Source: Rhizobiaceae bacterium
Lineage (GTDB): Bacteria; Pseudomonadota; Alphaproteobacteria; Rhizobiales; Rhizobiaceae
NCBI GenBank assembly: GCA_017640615.1
Contig: JAEPQK010000007.1
Coordinates: forward strand, 40,407-104,406
Length of the DNA: 64,000 nt
Reading direction: 5' to 3'
Shown here: one piece after another, positions 25,677 to 34,057 of the stretch
Layout of the letters: each line of letters opens with the position of its first letter
Position numbering within the stretch: the first letter of the stretch is position 1
Made by a program: the position numbers and the translations under genes
The notes under the pieces: model-generated
Database searches by the model: none
What the model was told of the DNA's origin: nothing
The model's input: the letters and a program-made list of their open reading frames with translations, nothing else

Positions 25677-26745
25677 CCGAAAAGGCCGTGGCTGCGCTAC
25701 CATCCCAGCCGACCGCAACCGTTTCTCCGACGCTGTAGGGCGAGCTGGTGCCGTCATGCGGCGCCTCAACCGTCAGGTCGATATCTCCGCCCGCCAGCTT
25801 CATCACATATGTGATGCTGGACCCGGAGAAGATGACATCGCGTACGGTAGCGTCTGCCTTCACCTGCTGCTTCTTTGCGTCCGGCCCAATCCGGATGCGC
25901 TCGAAACGCAGCGATACGATACCGCCATTGCCCGTCAGTCGCTGAGTGATGGGTACATTGAACTGTAGCCCACCGGCCGACACCTTGGCATCGGTATCGC
26001 TGCTTTCCAGTATTTCGACCGGGATCAGGTTTGCGTTGCCGATAAAAGAGGCAACGAAGCGGGTCGCCGGACGATCATAGATTGCCTGCGGTGTATCGAG
26101 CTGATCGATCCGCCCTTTGTTCATGACCGCGATACGATCCGACATAGTCAGCGCCTCGCTCTGGTCATGGGTGACATACATGAAGGTCGTGCCGACCTCA
26201 CGCTGAATGCGCTTCAGCTCAAGCTGCATCTGCATGCGAAGCTTGAGGTCCAGTGCACCGAGTGGCTCATCGAGCAGAAGCACTTTCGGCTGTTTAACGA
26301 GCGCGCGCGCCAGCGCCACGCGCTGCATCTGTCCACCCGACAGCTGGCGCGGCTTGCGCGTGGAAAACTCCGATAGCCCAACCAGCTCAAGTGCCTCGCC
26401 GACCCGCTTGTTGATTTCGGCGCGGGGGCGGCGGTCGACTTCGAGGCCAAAGGCAACGTTTTGCGCAACGGTCATATGCGGAAAAAGCGCCCAGCGCTGA
26501 AAAACCATATTGGTGGAGCGTGCATAGGCCGGGACATTTTGCATATCGCGGCCGGCAATCAGCACCTCGCCGCGATCCGGCCATTCGAATCCGCTGGTCA
26601 TGCGCAGCGTGGTGGTCTTGCCACAGCCCGACGGGCCAAGCAGCGAGAAGAAACTTCCCTGCGGAACCGAAAACGAGATGTCGTCCACAGCGAGAAAGTC
26701 GCCAAAGACCTTGCTCACGCTGCGAAATTCAACGTCAGGCGTCAT
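25657..26745 (-). CDS. ABC transporter ATP-binding protein, PotA type
   Basis: Cytoplasmic ATPase of 362 residues. Walker [10 protein letters not shown] is near residue 39, the signature LSGGQMQR near 136, Walker [12 protein letters not shown] near 157 and the switch His in [10 protein letters not shown] near 190. A C-terminal TOBE-type domain follows from about residue 235. It is separated from the upstream binding-protein gene by a GC-rich hairpin and overlaps the next permease by about 20 bases. This is the ATPase of the second polyamine-type importer. Confidence 0.92.
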   Translation of the reverse strand: MTPDVEFRSVSKVFGDFLAVDDISFSVPQGSFFSLLGPSGCGKTTTLRMTSGFEWPDRGEVLIAGRDMQNVPAYARSTNMVFQRWALFPHMTVAQNVAFGLEVDRRPRAEINKRVGEALELVGLSEFSTRKPRQLSGGQMQRVALARALVKQPKVLLLDEPLGALDLKLRMQMQLELKRIQREVGTTFMYVTHDQSEALTMSDRIAVMNKGRIDQLDTPQAIYDRPATRFVASFIGNANLIPVEILESSDTDAKVSAGGLQFNVPITQRLTGNGGIVSLRFERIRIGPDAKKQQVKADATVRDVIFSGSSITYVMKLAGGDIDLTVEAPHDGTSSPYSVGETVAVGWDGSAATAFSDEQNDG

Positions 26746-26774
26746 TCTACGAAACCCGGTAATTTGGGGCGGCA

Positions 26775-26811
26775 GCGGGGGCGCACAATATCACAGTTGC
26801 CGCGCCCCCGC
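26775..26811 (-). repeat. GC-rich intra-operon stem-loop after the binding-protein gene
   Basis: GCGGGGGCGC at 26775-26784 pairs perfectly with 26802-26811 around a 17-base loop, in the 73-base gap between the binding-protein stop and the ATPase start. There is no adjacent T-run. Its position suggests mRNA stabilisation or partial attenuation that favours the binding protein. Confidence 0.6.
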
Positions 26812-26818
26812 GCTTGGA

Positions 26819-27886
26819 TCAGCGGAGCTTGAACTTGACCTCGCGGTCCCAGCGCTGGCGCCACTCTGGCGTCATTTCCGCGATAAAGTTGTAATCCGGC
26901 ACGATCGCCGATTCAGCGATTTCGAGGTTCAGCGCCGGATTGCTCATTTGCTCTTCCGTCGCCGTCGCGCCGTTGACGACCGGAATGGAGTAGGTGAGCT
27001 GGCCATATCGGCTGGCGTTTTCCGTGCTCAAGAGCGTGTTGACCAGGTCGGAGCAGACTTTGCGTTCCGCATCGTCGACGCCTTTGGCGATGGTCAGGAA
27101 AATCGGAAACGCGATCGCACCCTCGTCCGGCACAGCGAAGCCGAGCGGCGCGCCTTCCTTGATCCAGATGTAGGAGATTGGCGAAAACCAGGGTGCGATC
27201 CAGGCATCACCGGACACCAGGAGGTTCTTGAGCGCGTCGTTGGAGTCGACCAACGCCTTGAGGTTCTCGGCGTTTTCGCTCCAGACTTCGAAGCCCGGGT
27301 CCATATTGCGCTCGTCACCGCCATTCAGCCGCGATGCCACCACCATCATGCGCGTGTCATAGTCGAACATCGTCACACGGCCACGATAGCCTTCGCTCCA
27401 AAGATCGCTCCAGGAGGTTGGCGGCTCCGAAACCTGGTCCTTGTTGTAGATCAGGCCAATGCCAAGCATCTGATAGCCAACGCCGCGGTCATCCGGCCGG
27501 CGGTATTGATCGAAAACCGTCTCGATATTCGGAACGAGTTCGGGATCGATCGATTCCCACATGTCGTCCACGTCACCCTTGGTGATTGAATCGACATTGA
27601 AGAAGCCGCAATGCACCAGTGGATCGTCGGGCGTCGTACGCCGCGCAGCGACCATTTTCGGGTAGGTAATCGTGTTGTTCGATTCCAGGATATTGATGGT
27701 GACGTGCGGATTTTCCTTCTGGTAGGCCTCTATTACTTCCATGGGCACCACGCCCTGGTTGGACCCGGCCCAGATAAAGAATGTGATTTCCACGGGCTCC
27801 TGCGCAGTTGCCGACGGCATGGAGAGCGCGGAGCAGCCCAGCAGGGCTGCCGCGAGAGCGGTGCTTCGAAATGCGGTTCGCTTCAT
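26819..27886 (-). CDS. Polyamine-type ABC transporter solute-binding protein (PotD/PotF family)
   Basis: Exported binding protein of 355 residues; first gene of the eight-gene minus-strand operon. The signal sequence is MKRTAFRSTALAAALLGCSA; Cys18 after Leu-Leu-Gly could be a lipobox, but a signal peptidase I site (Ala-Thr-Ala-Gln near residue 29) is also present, so lipid attachment is uncertain. The mature chain opens with 'EITFFIWAGSNQGVVPMEVIEAYQKENP', the COG0687 pattern. The promoter lies in the 198-base region shared with the divergent Lrp-family gene. Ligand unknown. Confidence 0.9.
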   Translation of the reverse strand: MKRTAFRSTALAAALLGCSALSMPSATAQEPVEITFFIWAGSNQGVVPMEVIEAYQKENPHVTINILESNNTITYPKMVAARRTTPDDPLVHCGFFNVDSITKGDVDDMWESIDPELVPNIETVFDQYRRPDDRGVGYQMLGIGLIYNKDQVSEPPTSWSDLWSEGYRGRVTMFDYDTRMMVVASRLNGGDERNMDPGFEVWSENAENLKALVDSNDALKNLLVSGDAWIAPWFSPISYIWIKEGAPLGFAVPDEGAIAFPIFLTIAKGVDDAERKVCSDLVNTLLSTENASRYGQLTYSIPVVNGATATEEQMSNPALNLEIAESAIVPDYNFIAEMTPEWRQRWDREVKFKLR

Positions 27887-27991
27887 GACAGACTCCTTTG
27901 CGCTCCTAAAATGAGCGATTTTCGTCTCGTGACGATGGCGACCCCCAGCAGGTCGCCGACCTCTTATATGCGCAAAATTCCGCCAAGGAAA

Positions 27992-28054
27992 TACGCAATG
28001 CAGAAAATTTCGAGCTCATATTACGCATTCCATCATTTCTGATTGCAGAATTCT
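27992..28054 (+). promoter_or_regulatory. Candidate Lrp-type operator repeats
   Basis: Two similar AT-rich stretches starting TACGCA lie exactly 30 bases apart (27992 and 28022; shared pattern TACGCA-T-CA--A-TTTC). The word TGCAGAA also occurs at 27999 and 28044. They lie between the binding-protein gene and the Lrp gene. Lrp-family proteins often bind several helically phased sites. The assignment is by eye and weak. Confidence 0.35.
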
Positions 28055-28084
28055 ACGTAGATCGCTAATGAAAAGAGGATGAGG

Positions 28085-28612
28085 ATGCAGCCCAAAAAAA
28101 CCACGCTGGACAAGGTCGACCGGCAAATCATCGCCGAGCTCGCTCGCGATGGCAGGCGCTCGTATCGCGAGATCGCCCGGTCCCTCGATATTTCCGAAGG
28201 CACGGTGCGTACGCGTGTGGCGCGTCTTCAGGATGACGGGCTCGTGCGCGTGACACTTGTCGGCAACCCGCTGGCGATGGGCGTGGGTGTCGGGGCCATG
28301 ATACTGCTGCGCGTCAAGCCGGGCTTTGTGCGCCAGACCGCGAACGCGCTGGTGACTTTCTCAAATGTCCGGTTCGTCAGCCTGTCATTCGGCAAAGGCG
28401 ACGTCGTCATACAGACGCTGCACAAAGATGTTGCCGACCTGCACCATTTCGTCAGCGAGACCATTCCGGAAGCGGCTCCCGAGGTGGTTAGCACCGAAAC
28501 GCTGCAACTCGCCGAAATTCTCAAGAGTTCGTGGACCTGGGGCGACTGGTTCGAATATCTGCACAGCGATGCGCAGGAGGATGATGACCCGCCCCCCAAC
28601 GAGGCGAACTGA
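28085..28612 (+). CDS. Lrp/AsnC-family transcriptional regulator
   Basis: Regulator of 175 residues with an N-terminal helix-turn-helix ('LDKVDRQIIAELARDGRRSYREIARSLDISEGTVRTRVARL' type pattern, about residues 8-50) and a C-terminal ligand-binding RAM-like domain, plus a longer acidic tail than usual. ATG 28085 is preferred over ATG 28079 because AGAGG at 28074-28078 is 6 bases from the former and abuts the latter. It is divergent from the polyamine-type importer and lies 35 bases before the gamma-glutamyltransferase gene, so it may control both. Lrp-type proteins usually respond to amino acids. Confidence 0.88.
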   Translation: MQPKKTTLDKVDRQIIAELARDGRRSYREIARSLDISEGTVRTRVARLQDDGLVRVTLVGNPLAMGVGVGAMILLRVKPGFVRQTANALVTFSNVRFVSLSFGKGDVVIQTLHKDVADLHHFVSETIPEAAPEVVSTETLQLAEILKSSWTWGDWFEYLHSDAQEDDDPPPNEAN

Positions 28613-28647
28613 ACCGCCGACAGCACATCAGGGAGCGGAGGCTAATC

Positions 28648-30450
28648 ATGGCGCCGGTCAGCAACGTCAATTTCACCACGCGGCCTGAACTGCAGGGCAC
28701 ATTCGGCGTTGCGGCCTCCACTCACTGGACTGCCAGCGCGGTGGCAATGGGCATTCTTGAGCGCGGTGGCAACGCGTTTGACGCCGCAGTCGCTGCCGGC
28801 TTCACGCTCCAGATTGTCGAACCGCATCTGAATGGACCGGGCGGCGAAGCGCCTATCATGGTTTGCCCAGCCGGTTGCGAGCGGCCAACTGTCATTTGCG
28901 GACAGGGCGTCGCACCGAAGGCTGCAACAATCCAACGCTTCACTGAATTGGGACTCGAGCTTGTGCCCGGCACCGGGCTGCTTGCGGCCTGCGTGCCCGG
29001 AGCGTTCGACGCCTGGATGCTCTTGTTGCGAGACTACGGGACAATCAGCCTTGGCGAGGCGCTTGAACCGGCGCTGCACTATGCGTCGAACGGAATTCCG
29101 GTGCTACCTCGGATATCCGACACGATCAGTTCTGTCGCGAACCTGTTCAACAGTCACTGGGCGGGTTCCGCCGCGATTTACCTGCCAGACGGAAAGGTGC
29201 CGGCAGCCGGATCACTCTTGCGCAACGAGGCCGTGGCCCGAACCTATGCGCGTATCCTGACCGAGAGCGAAAACGCCAGCGCGGACAGAGAGCGGCAGAT
29301 CGAGGCTGCACGCGACTGCTGGTATCGCGGTTTCGTTGCCGCCGAGATCGACCAGTTTTTCCAAAGCGGAAAGGTGCTCGACACGGAAGGCGAGCCGCAT
29401 CGCGGGCTGTTGACCGGCGATGACCTCGCTGCGTGGAGCGCCAGCACCGAATCACCAGTTTCCGGCAATTTCCGCGGTTTCGAGGTGTTCAAGTTCGGGC
29501 CCTGGAGCCAGGGGCCGGTGATGCTTCAGCAACTGGCAATCCTTCAAGGCTACCCGCTGGAAGAACTCGACCCGGCCGGACCTGATTTCCTTCATCTGGT
29601 GATCGAAAGTTCCAAGCTCGCCTTCGCTGACCGCGAAGCGTTTTACGGCGACCCGGATTTCACCGAGGTGCCGATCGAGCACCTTCTGTCGGAGGACTAC
29701 GCCAATCAGCGGCGTGAGCTGATCACCGACATCGCCTCACACGAACTGCAACCGGGCATGATGGCCGACGACAGGGCATGGCAGCGGCACCTCTGGGCAG
29801 TAAACGAGCGCCGCGATCTCTCGGCCGTTGGTGCGGGGGAACCGACTGTGGGCGACATTGTCGCCGAGCGTGGGGATACGGTTCATCTCGATATCATCGA
29901 CCGCCACGGAAACATGGTTTCCGCAACACCCAGTGGCGGCTGGCTGCAAAGCTCGCCGGTCATTCCGAAGCTGGGCTTCCCGCTTGGCACCAGGGCGCAG
30001 ATGTTCTGGCTCGAACCCGGCCTGCCGGCATCGCTCGAGCCCGGGAAACGGCCGCGCACGACCCTGTCGACCTCGATGGCCTTCCGGGACGGCAAACCTT
30101 ACATGGCATGGGGCACACCGGGCGGCGACCAGCAGGATCAGTGGAGTACGCAACTGTTCCTGCGCCATGCCGTCGGTGGCAAGAATCTTCAGGAAGCGCT
30201 GGAAACTCCGAACTGGCACAGCGATCATTTTCCGGCGTCGTTCTGGCCGCGCGCGGCTCGCCCGGGCGTCGTTGTGGTAGAAGGCCGCACACCATCGGAG
30301 ACAATCGAGGGCCTGCGCGCACGGGGCCATGTCGTGGAAGTTGGGCCACCATGGTCCGAAGGCCGCCTATCTGCCGTTTCCATGGTCGGCGGGCACTTCA
30401 AGGCAGCATCGGACCCGCGTTCCATGCAGGGCTACGCGGTGGGGCGATAG
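28648..30450 (+). CDS. Gamma-glutamyltransferase family protein
   Basis: 600-residue Ntn-hydrolase of the gamma-glutamyltransferase family, which self-cleaves and uses the freed N-terminal Thr. The putative processing site is Asp410-Thr411-Val-His within 'ERGDTVHLDIIDRHGN', followed by the conserved SGGW loop. The N-terminal 'HWTASAVAMGILERGGNAFDAAVAAG' and 'GPGGEAPIMV' patterns are also typical. No signal peptide is visible, unlike periplasmic Ggt, which points to a cytoplasmic amidohydrolase related to oxamate amidohydrolase or cephalosporin acylase-like members. A gamma-glutamyl amide or another amide is a reasonable substrate class. A quinone-reductase-like gene follows after 3 bases. Confidence 0.88.
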   Translation: MAPVSNVNFTTRPELQGTFGVAASTHWTASAVAMGILERGGNAFDAAVAAGFTLQIVEPHLNGPGGEAPIMVCPAGCERPTVICGQGVAPKAATIQRFTELGLELVPGTGLLAACVPGAFDAWMLLLRDYGTISLGEALEPALHYASNGIPVLPRISDTISSVANLFNSHWAGSAAIYLPDGKVPAAGSLLRNEAVARTYARILTESENASADRERQIEAARDCWYRGFVAAEIDQFFQSGKVLDTEGEPHRGLLTGDDLAAWSASTESPVSGNFRGFEVFKFGPWSQGPVMLQQLAILQGYPLEELDPAGPDFLHLVIESSKLAFADREAFYGDPDFTEVPIEHLLSEDYANQRRELITDIASHELQPGMMADDRAWQRHLWAVNERRDLSAVGAGEPTVGDIVAERGDTVHLDIIDRHGNMVSATPSGGWLQSSPVIPKLGFPLGTRAQMFWLEPGLPASLEPGKRPRTTLSTSMAFRDGKPYMAWGTPGGDQQDQWSTQLFLRHAVGGKNLQEALETPNWHSDHFPASFWPRAARPGVVVVEGRTPSETIEGLRARGHVVEVGPPWSEGRLSAVSMVGGHFKAASDPRSMQGYAVGR

Positions 30451-30453
30451 GCT

Positions 30454-31470
30454 ATGGCTCGAACAATCGAATACAGCTCCTACGGGCCAGCGCGCGACGT
30501 GCTGAAACTTGTGGAACGCCCGGTTCCGAAGCCGAGCGCAGGAAACGTTCTGGTGCGTGTCCTGGCTTCCGGCGTGAATCCATCCGATGTCAAAAAGCGC
30601 GCCGGCTGGGGCAATGTCGCTCCGCCGGCGCGGCCGATCGTGGCGCATGCCGATGGGGCGGGTATTGTCGAGGCGGCCGGACCGGATGCCGATCCATCCT
30701 GGGTCGGCAAGCGGGTCTGGATATTCAACGCGCAGGGCAGCGCCGGCTATGGGCTGAAAGGCGGGCCCGAATCGGGAACTGCGTGCGACTACACCCTGCT
30801 TCCCGCAACGTGTCTGGCGCCGCTGCCTGACAACACACCCTACTCCACCGGCGCGTGTCTCGGCGTGCCCGCGATCACTGCGCACTATGCTGTGTTCAGC
30901 GATGGCCCGGTGAATGACAAAATTGTGCTGGTGCAAGGCGGCGCAGGCGCGGTCGGCGAACTCGCTGTCCAGTTTGCCGCGCAGGCGGGCGCCAAGGTTA
31001 TTGCCACGGTGAGTTCCCCGGCCAAAGCCGAGATCGCACGCAGCGCCGGCGCTCAATGGTGCATCGACCGCAAGAAAGAGGATGTCACTGCAAAGGTGCT
31101 CGAAATCGCCCCGGATGGCGTCGATCGCATCATTGAAGTGGATTTCGGCGCCAACGCCGCGCTTGACGCAACCGTGCTGGCTATCGGCGGTTCGGTGGCC
31201 TCCTATTCCTCGCCGTCTGACCGACACCCATCGATGCCTTATTACGAATTGCAGATGCGCGCCGCGATCATACGGCTGATATCCAACGTCCGCATTCCAG
31301 ACAGCGAGATCGACAAGGCAATCGCGGCGATCAACGAGGGACTGACCCAAGGCTGGCTGGCACCGACAATCGCTAGCGAGTTCTCACTCGACGACATCGC
31401 CTCGGCCCACGAAGCCGTTGAGCACGGCAATGCAATCGGCCAGATTGTCGTCGACCTTGAGACCTCCTAG
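30454..31470 (+). CDS. Zinc-independent medium-chain dehydrogenase (quinone oxidoreductase type)
   Basis: 338-residue medium-chain dehydrogenase/reductase. The NADPH-binding loop 'VQGGAGAVGELAVQFAAQAGAKVIATVSS' is near residues 160-188. The catalytic zinc ligands of alcohol dehydrogenases are not seen in the N-terminal domain ('GVNPSDVKKRAGWG' pattern), as in QOR-type NADPH:quinone reductases. It begins 3 bases after the gamma-glutamyltransferase-like gene, so the two are co-transcribed. Its substrate is probably an unsaturated or quinone-like carbonyl compound; the pathway is not clear. Confidence 0.87.
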   Translation: MARTIEYSSYGPARDVLKLVERPVPKPSAGNVLVRVLASGVNPSDVKKRAGWGNVAPPARPIVAHADGAGIVEAAGPDADPSWVGKRVWIFNAQGSAGYGLKGGPESGTACDYTLLPATCLAPLPDNTPYSTGACLGVPAITAHYAVFSDGPVNDKIVLVQGGAGAVGELAVQFAAQAGAKVIATVSSPAKAEIARSAGAQWCIDRKKEDVTAKVLEIAPDGVDRIIEVDFGANAALDATVLAIGGSVASYSSPSDRHPSMPYYELQMRAAIIRLISNVRIPDSEIDKAIAAINEGLTQGWLAPTIASEFSLDDIASAHEAVEHGNAIGQIVVDLETS

Positions 31471-31480
31471 GCGGGCGCAC

Positions 31481-32098
31481 TTAGCCGCCGTCGCGATAAA
31501 GCGCCCAGATGACCTTTGCGGTCTTGCGGCCGGCATTAAGGTATCGGTGCGGCCGGTTGCTGGCAAAGCGGAAGCTGTCTCCTTCGCCCAGTATGTGACG
31601 CTTGCCGTCGACGAAGAGCTCGATCCCGCCCTCTAACACGATGCCCGCTTCCTCGCCCTGGTGAACGAAGGGTTCCTCGCTCGACGAACCATGCGGTTCG
31701 ATGGTCATCAGATAAAGATCGAGCCGCGGCTGACGGCTGAACGGCGTCAGCAATTCCTTGTGAATTCCCGTGCGGTCGAGATCGATACGGCGCCTTTCAT
31801 TGACGCGCGCCACGATCCTGTCGGTCGCCGAATCATCGAGTGCCGGCTCGAACAGATCTGAAATTGCAACGTTGAGACCGTCGGCCAGTTTGGCCAGCAC
31901 CCGCACAGACGCCGATGAGATGCCGCGCTCGATCTGGCTGATGAGCGCGATCGACAGGCCAGCACCCCCCGCGAGGTCCTTGATCGACATGCCGCGTGCC
32001 TGGCGCAAATGGCGAATGCGCTCACCAACCACCTGATCGGTAGAGCGTGCCTCATCGCTCGCTTCGCGAAGAGTGAGTGTCATCGTATCGCTTGGCAT
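31481..32098 (-). CDS. XRE-family regulator with C-terminal cupin domain
   Basis: 205-residue regulator. A helix-turn-helix of the XRE type covers about residues 25-85 ('IRHLRQARGMSIKDLAGGAGLSIALISQIERGISSASVRVL'), and a cupin sensor domain covers about 120-200 ('PFVHQGEEAGIVLEGGIELFVDGKRHILGEGD' region split over several strands). Such proteins (PuuR, SutR-like) bind small ligands in the cupin barrel. It is divergent from a dipeptide-type binding-protein gene, with an operator-like sequence in between that also occurs upstream of its paralogue at 41187. The start could also be the ATG at 32083. Confidence 0.9.
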   Translation of the reverse strand: MPSDTMTLTLREASDEARSTDQVVGERIRHLRQARGMSIKDLAGGAGLSIALISQIERGISSASVRVLAKLADGLNVAISDLFEPALDDSATDRIVARVNERRRIDLDRTGIHKELLTPFSRQPRLDLYLMTIEPHGSSSEEPFVHQGEEAGIVLEGGIELFVDGKRHILGEGDSFRFASNRPHRYLNAGRKTAKVIWALYRDGG

Positions 32099-32140
32099 GC
32101 GCGCCTCATGGTTAAATTCAACACCGGTTTCATGCTTATG

Positions 32141-32167
32141 TGTGAAATATGAGATTGTAAATTCACC
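32141..32167 (-). promoter_or_regulatory. Shared XRE-cupin operator candidate, copy 1
   Basis: Read on the minus strand, the site is GTGAATTTACAA, six variable bases, then ATTTCACA. The outer GTGAAwT/AwTTCAC parts form an inverted repeat. The same sequence occurs at 41119-41145 on the plus strand, in the equivalent divergent promoter region of the paralogous regulator. Conservation of 20 of 26 bases between two otherwise different intergenic regions makes a common regulator site likely. Confidence 0.65.
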
Positions 32168-32212
32168 ATTTTGCTAATAGCATGACAAGAATTTAAGATC
32201 GGGAGAAGGCAA

Positions 32213-33715
32213 ATGCGCAGGTCTCTTTTCATGGTTTTCCTGGTGGTTGCGGCCGCATTGGGGTTCACCGCCCCGGTGACCGGGCAAACGCTGACGATCG
32301 CTCAGGACATCGATCCGGCCGACCTCTATGGCTCGCGCTCTACCAACAATCCAATGTTTCCGATCCTGGAATCGCTTTATCTCGATAATCCGCACAGTGG
32401 TGAAATCGAACCTCTTCTCGCGCTCGAACATAAGATGGTTTCCGACACGGAAGTTCTGATCAAGTTACGCGAAGGCGTGAATTTCACAAACGGTGAAAAG
32501 ATGAACGCGGAGGCGGTCGCTCACAGTATCAAGCTGTTTGCCGACCCCAAAACCGTTCCGGCCTACGGCATCTATGCCAGCGCGATCGATACGGCGGAGC
32601 CCGTCGATGAGTACACCGTACGGGTGTTGCTCAAGAAGCCGAGCCCCATCGTAACGCTTCTTCTGGCGCAGGTGCTGGTCATTCCGCCCAAATACTGGGA
32701 GGAGGTTGGACCGAAGGAATTCGGCCAGAAACCGATCGGCACCGGCCAGTTCGTCCTCACCGAGTGGCTGAAGGACGACCGCATCGTCATGGACGTCAAT
32801 GCCGACTATTGGGGTGAGCCGCCGCAGGGCTTCGACCAGCTGGTCTGGCGGACCGTGCCGGAAGCCAGCTCCCGCGCCGCGGGGCTGAAAACCGGTGAAT
32901 TCGACCTGGCAATCGCAATCCCTGCCATCGACGCGATAGAGATCGAAGGGCTCGACGATGTGAGCATCTATTCGGGCGACGTGTCGCGCGTCTTCCAGCT
33001 CACCCTGTCTTCCTTGCCGGAACATGAAACACCGATCCAAAACAAGCTGGTGCGGCAAGCGCTCAACTATGCGATCGACAAGCAGACGATCATCGACGCG
33101 CTTTATTACGGCAAGGCGAAGCTCCTGAACGGCCAGGTCGTGCTGCCAAGCCAGCCCGGCTATGACCCGGATATGCGCGACTACCCCTACGATCCGGAAA
33201 AGGCCAAGGAGCTCCTGGCCGAGGCGGGCTATGCGGACGGGTTCGAAATCGAGTTCCGTTGCCCGGCAAACAGATATCCCCAGGGCCAGGAAACCTGCGA
33301 GGCGATTTCGGGCATGCTGTCCAAAGTCGGCATCACGACCAGCATCACACTGCTGGAATCGGGCGAGTTCATCCGCCAGCTCATCAGCCGCGAATATGCG
33401 CCCATGGGCATTCTGGGCCTCGGCATTCCTGACGATCCGAGTTTCGGCCTGGCCGTTTACCGCTCGGACTGGCGCTACTCCTACTACCAGAACCCGGAGC
33501 TGGACAAACTCATCGACGCCTCCGCATCGCTGACCGATCCTGACGCACGCGCCAAGGCAATTCGCGACGCAAGTCAGCTCATCTTCGACGAAGCGGTGAT
33601 CGTGTTCCTGTTCGGCAGCCGCGAGTTCTACGGCCACAGCAACAGGCTGAAGAACTTCGCCACCAACACCGCGCAGCGCTATTTCTTCTACGACGTCGTG
33701 CTCGAACCGAAATAA
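32213..33715 (+). CDS. Dipeptide-type ABC transporter solute-binding protein (SBP_bac_5 family), solitary
   Basis: Exported binding protein of 500 residues (DppA/OppA-like). Signal peptide at residues 1-23 (MRRSLFMVFLVVAAALGF, cut near TGQ-T). The mature chain has typical 'LTIAQDIDPADLYG', 'EPLLALEHKMVSDTEVLIKLREGVNFTNG' and 'YDPEKAKELLAEAGYADGFEI' segments. It has no permease or ATPase genes of its own; it lies alone between an XRE-cupin regulator and a terminator. It closely parallels the paralogue at 39476, so it may feed the Dpp/Opp permease encoded at 34506-39415 with a different ligand. Confidence 0.9.
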   Translation: MRRSLFMVFLVVAAALGFTAPVTGQTLTIAQDIDPADLYGSRSTNNPMFPILESLYLDNPHSGEIEPLLALEHKMVSDTEVLIKLREGVNFTNGEKMNAEAVAHSIKLFADPKTVPAYGIYASAIDTAEPVDEYTVRVLLKKPSPIVTLLLAQVLVIPPKYWEEVGPKEFGQKPIGTGQFVLTEWLKDDRIVMDVNADYWGEPPQGFDQLVWRTVPEASSRAAGLKTGEFDLAIAIPAIDAIEIEGLDDVSIYSGDVSRVFQLTLSSLPEHETPIQNKLVRQALNYAIDKQTIIDALYYGKAKLLNGQVVLPSQPGYDPDMRDYPYDPEKAKELLAEAGYADGFEIEFRCPANRYPQGQETCEAISGMLSKVGITTSITLLESGEFIRQLISREYAPMGILGLGIPDDPSFGLAVYRSDWRYSYYQNPELDKLIDASASLTDPDARAKAIRDASQLIFDEAVIVFLFGSREFYGHSNRLKNFATNTAQRYFFYDVVLEPK

Positions 33716-33735
33716 GCGCACCCAGGCTAAACACA

Positions 33736-33777
33736 ATAAAGAACCCGGCGCTGCTTACACGGCGCCGGGTTCTTTAT
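33736..33777. terminator. Bidirectional stem-loop terminator
   Basis: ATAAAGAACCCGGCGC at 33736-33751 pairs perfectly over 16 bases with 33762-33777 around a 10-base loop. The A-rich and T-rich ends of the stem can act as the U-tract in both directions. It lies between the convergent binding-protein gene (ends 33715) and the tautomerase gene (ends 33800). Confidence 0.85.
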
Positions 33778-33799
33778 GCTTGGGAGGCTGTTGCGATTG

Positions 33800-34015
33800 T
33801 TAGCCGTGCTCGCCGGGTTTGAGCGGGCCTTTGCGGTCAATCTGCAGGCGACCACCGATCGACCAATCTTCACGCCCGACATCTTCGAACACGATCGTCA
33901 CCCAGTCGCGCTCGCCACCAAGTGTAGCCACGATTGCGTCGGTGACGGCCTCGGCCACGGCGCGTTTCTTATCGGCCGAGCGGCCCTCGTCGAGGGTGAT
34001 GCGAATGAATGGCAT
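33800..34015 (-). CDS. 4-oxalocrotonate tautomerase family protein, single domain
   Basis: 71-residue tautomerase-superfamily protein with Pro2 as the expected catalytic N-terminal base (MPFIRITLDEG). The rest (RSADKKRAVAEAVTDAIV, GGERDWVTIVFED, IGGRLQIDRKGP) follows the beta-alpha-beta pattern of the family. It normally assembles as an oligomer that isomerises enol and keto forms of oxo acids. It is very similar to the second half of the tandem protein encoded just upstream (34058-34468), suggesting local duplication. It is the last gene before the terminator of the long peptide-transport operon. Substrate unknown. Confidence 0.85.
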   Translation of the reverse strand: MPFIRITLDEGRSADKKRAVAEAVTDAIVATLGGERDWVTIVFEDVGREDWSIGGRLQIDRKGPLKPGEHG

Positions 34016-34057
34016 GGAGCGTCCTTCCTGTCCGTGAACGGAATTATCTGGTTCGGC

